5,494 nt of DNA, taken from contig CAJUSN010000111.1 in NCBI GenBank assembly GCA_910589095.1, forward strand, positions 2,975-8,468, given 5' to 3'. The notes beneath the pieces were generated by a model. It was not told the DNA's origin. It saw only the letters and a program-made list of their open reading frames with translations, and did no database searches. The position numbers and the translations under genes were made by a program. Every line of letters starts with the position of its first letter. The first letter of the stretch is position 1. This DNA is from an uncultured Muribaculaceae bacterium (GTDB taxonomy: Bacteria; Bacteroidota; Bacteroidia; Bacteroidales; Muribaculaceae). Below, in pieces: positions 1 to 4,256 of the stretch.

Positions 1-747
1 ATCCAATACCTTGCCAAGGACAATGATGTGAAAGTTATCGAATGTAACCTCCGCGCATCCCGTTCATTCCCCTTCGTCAGCAAGGTGCTCAAGAAAAACT
101 TCATCGACACTGCAACCCGTATCATGCTTGGTGAAAATGTAGGTCAAGTCGACACCTCCACATTCGACATCGACTACATTGGCGTGAAAGCCTCGCAGTT
201 CAGTTTCGGACGCCTCCACAAGGCTGACCCTGTTTTGGGTGTCGACATGTCATCCACCGGTGAGGTTGGTTGCATCGGCAAGGACTTCGACGAAGCTCTC
301 CTCACAGCCATGCTCGCAGTTGGGCAGTCAGCTCCGAAAGAAGCCGTGCTCGTAAGCTCCGGCGACGTCCGTGGCAAGGTAGACATGCTCGAAGCTTGCC
401 GCATGCTCGATGATGCCGGCCTCAAAATCTATGCCACCGAAGGCACAGCACGTTTCCTTAATGAAAACGGAGTGGAAGCTGTTGCCGTTGGTTGGCCCGA
501 TGAGGATGGCGCCGATAATGTGCTTGACCTTATTGCAAATCATAAGGTTGACCTTATCATCAACATTCCCAAGAACCACACCAAGCGCGAACTCACCAAC
601 GGATACCGCATACGCCGTGGCGCTGTTGACCATAACATTCCTCTGCTCACCAACGCCCGCCTCGCTTCCGCTTTCGTGAAAGCATTCCTTGCCAAAGGCG
701 CCGACAAGATCGGTATCACCCCCTGGCAGGATTACGGCAAGCAATAA
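1..747 (+). CDS. carB: Carbamoyl phosphate synthetase large subunit, C-terminal part (5' end outside window)
   Basis: The large subunit makes carbamoyl phosphate from bicarbonate, ammonia (delivered from CarA glutaminase) and two ATP, for pyrimidine and arginine synthesis in the cytoplasm. Only the last 248 codons are here; the frame is open from base 1, so the GTG at 28 is an internal Val, not a start. Window codons 11-22 read KVIECNLRASRS, the hallmark end of the second ATP-grasp domain. From about codon 110 to the end is the MGS-like allosteric domain. The link segment (FSFGRLHKADP, then MSSTGEV) and the MGS domain (YATEGT, VGWP, IINIP, IRRGAVD, IPLLTN) resemble, from memory, animal CPS1/CAD more than E. 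coli CarB. The gene ends with TAA at 745-747. The next gene starts 85 bases downstream, after a strong stem-loop. Identification is secure; the CPS1-like subtype is a by-eye judgement. Confidence 0.96.
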   Translation: MQYLAKDNDVKVIECNLRASRSFPFVSKVLKKNFIDTATRIMLGENVGQVDTSTFDIDYIGVKASQFSFGRLHKADPVLGVDMSSTGEVGCIGKDFDEALLTAMLAVGQSAPKEAVLVSSGDVRGKVDMLEACRMLDDAGLKIYATEGTARFLNENGVEAVAVGWPDEDGADNVLDLIANHKVDLIINIPKNHTKRELTNGYRIRRGAVDHNIPLLTNARLASAFVKAFLAKGADKIGITPWQDYGKQ

Positions 748-774
748 TTCAACCATCCCTACTGTAGAAACATA

Positions 775-813
775 CCGGGTGGACGTCAATGCTATCGCTG
801 CGCGTCCACCCGG
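775..813 (+). terminator. Perfect 11-bp stem-loop after carB, without a U-tract
   Basis: CCGGGTGGACG (775-785) is exactly complementary to CGTCCACCCGG (803-813), with a 17-base loop. It begins 27 bases after the carB stop. The bases that follow are A-rich (CTCAACAAAAATAC), with no run of T on either strand. It is therefore not a canonical intrinsic terminator. It could be an atypical terminator, a 3' end stabiliser for carB mRNA, or a structure acting on the nitroreductase start 20 bases further on. The hairpin is certain from sequence; its role is inferred. Confidence 0.5.
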
Positions 814-832
814 CTCAACAAAAATACAAATC

Positions 833-1372
833 ATGGAAAATTTTCATGACCTGGCGCTACGGCGCCGAAGCATACGCCGATATACCGATGAGCCCATCAG
901 TGCCGACGACGTGAAGCTTATACTTGAAGCCGGACTCCTCGCACCCACTTCCAAGAGCAGCCGCTCATGGCAGTTTGTCTGCGTCGACGATCCCGACATG
1001 TTGACCCGACTCGCCGACTGCAAGCCTATGGGAGCCGCTCCCATAGCCCGCTGCAAGCTAGCCATTGTTGTAGCCGGTAATCCCGAGCTCAGTGATCCGT
1101 GGGTGGAAGACGCCTCCATCGCTGCTGCTTTCATGCAACTCCAGGCCGAGGACCTCGGATTGGGTTCGTGCTGGATCCAGGTACGCGGGCGATTCACTTC
1201 CGAAGGCATACCCTCCGAAGAGTACGTGCAGGAACAACTCGGAATGCCGGGTGAACTTCCCGTGGTATGTATCCTGACATTCGGCCACAAGGATGAAGTG
1301 CGCCGCGAAGTCGACCCCTCCAAACTCCTTTGGGAACGCGTTCATATTGGCAAATGGACTCCTCGCGACTGA
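833..1372 (+). CDS. Nitroreductase family protein (FMN-dependent oxidoreductase)
   Basis: This is a predicted cytoplasmic FMN enzyme that reduces nitro, quinone or related substrates with NAD(P)H; the substrate cannot be read from sequence. The protein has 179 residues, typical of the short single-domain family. Residues 10-18 (RRRSIRRYT) form the basic N-terminal FMN-phosphate-binding motif. Residues 37-48 (APTSKSSRSWQF) match the second flavin-binding segment. AxAFMQLQAEDLGLGSCWI (about 97-115) is the conserved central helix and glycine-rich strand. FGHKDE near 150-155 is the usual C-terminal strand and turn. I chose the ATG at 833 because the frame's upstream extension to 689 runs into carB and lacks family similarity, while family members begin just before the RRSIRxY motif. 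No Shine-Dalgarno is visible. It overlaps the next gene by 19 bases and probably opens a four-gene operon. No promoter of the Bacteroidetes type was found in the gap before it. Confidence 0.92.
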   Translation: MENFHDLALRRRSIRRYTDEPISADDVKLILEAGLLAPTSKSSRSWQFVCVDDPDMLTRLADCKPMGAAPIARCKLAIVVAGNPELSDPWVEDASIAAAFMQLQAEDLGLGSCWIQVRGRFTSEGIPSEEYVQEQLGMPGELPVVCILTFGHKDEVRREVDPSKLLWERVHIGKWTPRD

Positions 1373-2169
1373 CCTCCGCACCTATCCCCACCGTCATCAT
1401 CGGCTCGGGGAATGTGGCCTCATCCATAGCTCCGGCTCTTGAACAGGCAGGTGTTATAGATGTCATGGCCGTCTACAGCCCCACCACGGGACACGCGGCC
1501 GAGCTATGCGCCCACCTCAGTCATGCCATGCCCATAACCGATCCGCGCTGTCTCCCCACCGATGCACAGCTGTATATCCTTGCAGTTAAGGACGATGCCA
1601 TAGCACGACTTGCGGCCGAACTCACACCGGTTCCATCAGCTTTGTGGGTTCACACTTCCGGAGGGGTAGAAGCATTGACACTCGAGCCCCTCTCACCGCG
1701 CCACGGTGTGTTCTATCCGCTACAAACATTCTCCAAAGGCGTACCCGTCGATCTGTCCGAAGTGCCTGTTTTCATCGAAGCATCTTCCGAGGCCGACTCA
1801 GAACTCTTGGCCCGAATAGCCAGCTCCATCACCCCCAAGGTTCATCATGCCGACGGCAATGCCCGATGCCGGATGCACGCCGCAGCTGTCTTTGCCTGCA
1901 ACTTCACCAATCATCTATGGGCCTTGGCCGATGGAATCCTGCGCCGTGAAACCGGGACAGATCTAAGCGTGCTTCACCCCCTTCTGCGCGAAACCTTGCG
2001 CAAGGCCATGGAGGTGAACCCCGCCGATGCTCAGACAGGCCCTGCACGCCGGGGCGACCGTGGTGTGATTGAAAAGCATGCCTCGCTCCTCACCGATGAT
2101 GAAGCAACGCTTTACCGCACTCTTTCCCAACATATAATTGACTTCTACAATGAGCAGAATAAGCTATGA
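1354..2169 (+). CDS. Rossmann-like and DUF2520 domain protein
   Basis: This 271-residue protein belongs to the uncharacterised Rossmann/DUF2520 family, often annotated as F420-dependent NADP oxidoreductase or ProC/6-phosphogluconate dehydrogenase-like. The N-terminal half (about 12-125) is a dinucleotide-binding fold: GSGNVA at 17-22 after a hydrophobic strand, AVKDDAI at 78-84, and HTSG at 100-103, as in beta-hydroxyacid dehydrogenase relatives. The C-terminal half (about 130-265) is the helical DUF2520 domain, with conserved HAAAVFACNFTNHL (175-188) and QTGPARRGD (227-235). The cofactor is probably NAD(P); the substrate is unknown. I chose the ATG at 1354, which lies inside the end of the nitroreductase; a TTG at 1330 in frame would add only eight unconserved residues. 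It overlaps the following phosphatase gene by 20 bases. The nested overlaps suggest coupled translation. Confidence 0.9.
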   Translation: MDSSRLTSAPIPTVIIGSGNVASSIAPALEQAGVIDVMAVYSPTTGHAAELCAHLSHAMPITDPRCLPTDAQLYILAVKDDAIARLAAELTPVPSALWVHTSGGVEALTLEPLSPRHGVFYPLQTFSKGVPVDLSEVPVFIEASSEADSELLARIASSITPKVHHADGNARCRMHAAAVFACNFTNHLWALADGILRRETGTDLSVLHPLLRETLRKAMEVNPADAQTGPARRGDRGVIEKHASLLTDDEATLYRTLSQHIIDFYNEQNKL

Positions 2170-2674
2170 CCTGACAAAGATCCGCGGCGTGGTATTCGAC
2201 GTGGACGGCGTACTCTCACCCTCCACCATCCCCACCTCTGAGAGCGGCGAACCGCTCCGCATGGTCAACATAAAGGATGGTTACGCACTTCAGCTTGCCG
2301 TGAAAATGGGTCTTAAGCTCGCTATAATCACTGGCGGGCGCAGCCGTGGCGTGGAGGTTCGCTATCATGGCCTCGGCATAAAGGATGTATTTTCCGGAGT
2401 GGCTGAAAAAACAGCAGTACTCTCAGAGTGGCTTGCCGTCAACTCTCTCGCTCCTGAAGAGGTGGCTTATGTTGGCGATGACATCCCCGACTATCGCTGT
2501 ATGCAGATGGTGGGCCTCAGCGTGGCCCCGGCCGACGCATGCTCCGACATCAAGGCTATAGCCGGATATATATCACCCGTTGAAGGTGGCCACGGCGTGG
2601 CCCGCGATCTTATAGAACAAATTCTGCGTGCCCAGGGACTCTGGATGGCTCACGCAAAAGCTTTCGGATGGTAA
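2150..2674 (+). CDS. kdsC: KdsC-like HAD phosphatase (probable 3-deoxy-D-manno-octulosonate-8-phosphate phosphatase)
   Basis: This is a HAD-superfamily phosphatase of the KdsC/YrbI type, expected to hydrolyse KDO-8-phosphate to KDO for lipopolysaccharide inner core or lipid A synthesis in the cytoplasm. The 174-residue length fits the cap-less KdsC family, which usually forms tetramers. Catalytic motifs are complete: motif I DVDGVL (nucleophile Asp17, acid/base Asp19), motif II Thr61 in ITGG, motif III Lys87, and motif IV GDDIPD (Asp110, Asp111). The C-terminal GGHGVARDLIEQIL (146-159) matches the GGxGxxRE tail of KdsC. The ATG at 2150 was chosen because it places the catalytic Asp at residue 17; an upstream TTG at 2138 lies inside the previous gene. 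The gene overlaps DUF2520 by 20 bases and maf by up to 7 bases. The exact substrate is inferred from family; other sugar-phosphate phosphatases of this subfamily remain possible. Confidence 0.85.
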   Translation: MSRISYDLTKIRGVVFDVDGVLSPSTIPTSESGEPLRMVNIKDGYALQLAVKMGLKLAIITGGRSRGVEVRYHGLGIKDVFSGVAEKTAVLSEWLAVNSLAPEEVAYVGDDIPDYRCMQMVGLSVAPADACSDIKAIAGYISPVEGGHGVARDLIEQILRAQGLWMAHAKAFGW

Positions 2675-3264
2675 TGAAAAGCGTACTCGATAATCTCAAC
2701 TCCTATCGCGTCATCTTAGGCAGCGCCTCACCTCGCCGACGCGAGCTCCTTGCAATGCTCGGCATTGATTTTGAAGTTAGGCCCCTCAAAGGATTGGATG
2801 AATCCTATCCGGACTCTCTCCCACCTCTTGAAGTTGCCCACTATCTGGCAAAACAGAAAGCTGAAGCTTGTCAAAAGCTTCTTGCCCCGGGAGAACTGGT
2901 AATAACAGCCGACACCGTTGTGGTGTGCGACAATGAAGTTCTCGGCAAGCCCCACGATGAAGCCGATGCATCCAGAATGCTCCACAAGCTTTCAGGCCGC
3001 AGCCACACTGTGGCTACAGGCATAGCAGTCACCACCTCCCAAAAAAGCGAAAGCGACGTCGCCCTCACCACCGTGAGCTTCGCCCCCCTCAGCGTTGAGG
3101 AAATTGAACAATACATCACCCTCTGCCATCCCCTTGACAAAGCCGGAGCCTATGGAATTCAGGAATGGATCGGGGCCATAGGTGTTACCGGCATTGACGG
3201 CAGCTTCTACAACGTAATGGGCCTCCCCCTCCACAAACTCTACACCCTCCTCCGCCGCTTCTGA
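2668..3264 (+). CDS. maf: Maf-like nucleoside triphosphate pyrophosphatase, YhdE type (dTTP/UTP)
   Basis: Maf proteins hydrolyse (d)NTPs, including modified ones, to the monophosphate and pyrophosphate, and are linked to nucleotide sanitation and septum control. Up to 198 residues. The signature SASPRRRELL (19-28) is the Maf phosphate-binding loop; ITADTVV carries the catalytic Asp82; GKPHDEADA (93-101) and LSGRSHTV (108-115) are conserved. KAGAYGIQ (158-165) identifies the YhdE subgroup, known for dTTP/UTP preference, rather than the YceF subgroup. Two starts, ATG 2668 and ATG 2674, lie six bases apart. The second forms a TAATG stop/start junction with the phosphatase gene and could be the real one; the longer form is listed. 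It is the last gene of the overlapping cluster, and a terminator lies about 280 bases downstream. Confidence 0.94.
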   Translation: MVMKSVLDNLNSYRVILGSASPRRRELLAMLGIDFEVRPLKGLDESYPDSLPPLEVAHYLAKQKAEACQKLLAPGELVITADTVVVCDNEVLGKPHDEADASRMLHKLSGRSHTVATGIAVTTSQKSESDVALTTVSFAPLSVEEIEQYITLCHPLDKAGAYGIQEWIGAIGVTGIDGSFYNVMGLPLHKLYTLLRRF

Positions 3265-3280
3265 TCCAAATACTCCCCTC

Positions 3281-3347
3281 CTCCCAAATTCTGATATCAG
3301 ATACTGTATCCCCAGTAAACTACAATACATATATATGCAGTTGGGAG
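3281..3347. repeat. Inverted repeat, 7-bp arms, 53-base spacer
   Basis: CTCCCAA (3281-3287) is the reverse complement of TTGGGAG (3341-3347). The spacer itself contains two palindromes. In RNA this could close a larger stem-loop soon after maf. The arms are short enough that chance is possible. Confidence 0.45.
3290..3310. repeat. Two abutting palindromes
   Basis: TCTGATATCAGA (3290-3301) is a perfect 12-bp palindrome. It overlaps by two bases GATAC-T-GTATC (3300-3310), a second palindrome around one central base. With no loop they make poor RNA hairpins, so a dimeric DNA-binding protein site is more plausible, but no promoter lies beside them. The sequence is certain; the function is unknown. 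Confidence 0.4.
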
Positions 3348-3354
3348 TTGGCAG

Positions 3355-3392
3355 CAAGAGCGCAAGATTATAACAAGAGCGCAAGATTATAA
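3355..3392. repeat. Perfect 19-bp tandem duplication, two copies
   Basis: CAAGAGCGCAAGATTATAA occurs at 3355-3373 and again, directly adjoining and identical, at 3374-3392. Nineteen is not a multiple of three, so the duplication shifts any reading frame crossing it. Identical copies suggest a recent duplication, for example by replication slippage or repair. Confidence 0.9.
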
Positions 3393-3460
3393 TCGGTATG
3401 TACGCCGGCAATCCGGGTGGCTACTCCACCTTCATCTTCATCAAAAAGCCCGTACAATAA
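3374..3460 (+). pseudogene. Possible remnant of a gene 3' end, or 20-codon small ORF (ATG 3398)
   Basis: From the second 19-bp copy the frame reads QERKIIIG, then an ATG at 3398 begins 20 codons (MYAGNPGGYSTF..., ending KKPVQ) with TAA at 3458-3460. Removing one repeat copy would join this frame to the open stretch before it (IYAVGSWQQERKII), giving about 40 continuous codons back to a stop at 3316. The amino acid make-up is protein-like, but I recognise no family. It could be a frameshifted remnant, a very small gene, or chance; no Shine-Dalgarno or promoter supports expression. Confidence 0.25.
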
Positions 3461-3493
3461 TTCCGTAAAATAATTAATTCTACACGTAACGAG

Positions 3494-3523
3494 GTAAGGT
3501 GAAAATAAATCTCACCCCATTAC
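3494..3523 (+). other. Bulged hairpin upstream of the terminator
   Basis: GTAAGGTGA (3494-3502) pairs with TCACC (3512-3516) and TTAC (3520-3523), leaving a three-base bulge (CCA) and a nine-base A/T-rich loop. Nine base pairs in all. It lies just before the intrinsic terminator, so the two would be the last structures of any transcript ending there. Role unknown. Confidence 0.4.
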
Positions 3524-3544
3524 TTGGAAACCGTTTCATATTAC

Positions 3545-3590
3545 ACCCCGCCTCGGTCGCTCCTCCTCGCAGCGATGGCGCGGGGTTTTT
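3545..3590 (+). terminator. Rho-independent terminator
   Basis: ACCCCGC (3545-3551) pairs with GCGGGGT (3580-3586). An inner helix TCGCT (3557-3561) with AGCGA (3571-3575) extends the hairpin. T's at 3586-3590 follow directly, then another T run at 3597-3602. The T tract lies only on the + strand side, so it stops rightward transcription: presumably maf read-through, or an unknown short transcript. It isolates the cvpA-sufB promoter immediately downstream. Confidence 0.75.
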
Positions 3591-3599
3591 GAATAATTT

Positions 3600-3631
3600 T
3601 TTGTGCAGTCGGCGGAAAAGAAGTAACTTTG
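3600..3631 (+). promoter_or_regulatory. Bacteroidetes-type housekeeping promoter for cvpA-sufB
   Basis: TTTG at 3600-3603 (inside a T run) is the -33 element, and TAACTTTG at 3624-3631 matches the -7 consensus TAnnTTTG exactly. The element centres are 26 bases apart, equal to the -33/-7 distance of the Bacteroides primary sigma factor consensus. The predicted transcript start is near 3635, giving a leader of about 93 bases before the cvpA ATG. It sits right after an intrinsic terminator, as expected for a new transcription unit. Confidence 0.85.
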
Positions 3632-3634
3632 CAG

Positions 3635-3727
3635 GTTACTACAGGCACCTTGGCCCACGGCCATCTCCGGGCAGGAGACAACCTAAGTCAATTGCCTGCA
3701 ACTCAAAACCAAACAACCGACAACAAC
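3635..3727 (+). promoter_or_regulatory. Structured 5' leader of cvpA-sufB
   Basis: Two hairpins sit back to back: TGGCC-CAC-GGCCA (3651-3663) and TCTCC-GGGCA-GGAGA (3664-3678). CAGGCA (3642-3647) can pair with TGCCTG (3693-3698) to enclose both, making a three-way junction. AGGTT (3633-3637) could pair with AACCT (3680-3684), but it straddles the predicted transcript start. The last 25 bases before the ATG are unstructured and A/C-rich, which suits initiation without Shine-Dalgarno. I cannot assign it to a known riboswitch class. Confidence 0.4.
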
Positions 3728-4240
3728 ATGACCGGACTGGACATTTTTGTATTAATTCTTCTCTGTGCAGCTGCCATTTGGGGCTACACCCGAGGCATTG
3801 TGGTACAGATGGGTTCGCTCCTGGCCTTTGCCCTCGCCATTGCCGCTTGTCGCATTTTCGGCGACGCAGCCACATCGGCCGTTATGGCTATGATGGGTGG
3901 AGAGACCGCCGTGACCGACCCTGCTCAGAGCCTCATGAGCCGTTTCATGGCGGAATGTATTGCCAACGTCGCCCTGTTTCTGATAGTGTGGATCGGCGTG
4001 TGGTTCCTGTCACGTGCAGTCAAGTTTGTGGCCAAGAGCCTCCGCCTCGGATTCCTTGATTCCTTGGCAGGCGCTCTCTTTATGCTCCTAAAAGCAGGGC
4101 TGGTGGTAAGTTTCATCATCAATTTCGCACGCTTTGCTGCTCCAAATAGCACATTGGCGCAAGCCCAAGGATGGCTCATGGGAGGCGTGGCCGACCTTGC
4201 GCCGCAACTCCTCGGCTTCATTCAACCAATGGCCTCGTAA
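3728..4240 (+). CDS. cvpA: CvpA family inner-membrane protein
   Basis: This 170-residue integral membrane protein belongs to the CvpA (colicin V production) family, whose molecular function is poorly defined; members have been tied to envelope stress tolerance. Four hydrophobic segments are visible at about 4-20, 24-43, 74-97 and 112-134. The family's GxxRGxxxQ motif (GYTRGIVVQ, 19-27) lies between the first two, and the conserved LDSLAGALF turn (110-118) precedes the fourth. The ATG at 3728 was chosen because it begins directly before the first membrane helix. Upstream in-frame codons reach back to a TTG at 3629, which lies in the promoter, so they would be leader rather than protein. The gene is led by its own promoter, and sufB starts 16 bases after its TAA, implying co-transcription. 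Whether CvpA assists Fe-S assembly or is merely carried along is unknown. Confidence 0.9.
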   Translation: MTGLDIFVLILLCAAAIWGYTRGIVVQMGSLLAFALAIAACRIFGDAATSAVMAMMGGETAVTDPAQSLMSRFMAECIANVALFLIVWIGVWFLSRAVKFVAKSLRLGFLDSLAGALFMLLKAGLVVSFIINFARFAAPNSTLAQAQGWLMGGVADLAPQLLGFIQPMAS

Positions 4241-4256
4241 AAATGTTAACTCAGAT

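Larger units (their letters stand above)
3265..3544. other. Gene-free intergenic stretch between maf and the terminator
   Basis: No open frame here has length or composition suggesting an intact gene. It is more A+T-rich than the flanking genes and holds an inverted repeat, two adjacent palindromes, a 19-bp tandem duplication, a short open frame at 3398-3460 and a bulged hairpin, each listed separately. It may be a long 3' untranslated region of the maf transcript, a decayed gene, or the site of a small RNA. I found no TTTG/TAnnTTTG promoter pair in it on the + strand. Confidence 0.6.

Noticed and set aside
689..832. Extended start of the nitroreductase at 689
   Set aside because: It overlaps carB, reads through the stem-loop, and adds 48 residues absent from the family.
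328..834. 168-codon open frame on the minus strand over carB
   Set aside because: It mirrors the conserved carB frame, shows no recognisable domain, and its start lies in the intergenic gap; an antisense shadow.
3355..3392. CRISPR-like array
   Set aside because: Two adjoining 19-bp copies with no spacer and no cas genes; a simple tandem duplication.
2992..3411. 139-codon minus-strand open frame over maf and the intergenic repeats
   Set aside because: Most of it is antisense to maf, with low-complexity Gly/Glu/Phe-rich sequence and no family resemblance.
3265..3727. Insertion sequence or tRNA/attachment site in the intergenic region
   Set aside because: No transposase frame, no matched terminal repeats with target duplication, and no cloverleaf fold could be found.
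3499..4059. 186-codon + strand frame beginning GTG 3499
   Set aside because: It crosses a terminator and a promoter, then runs out of frame through cvpA; rich in Arg/His/Pro/Cys as expected for a shadow frame.
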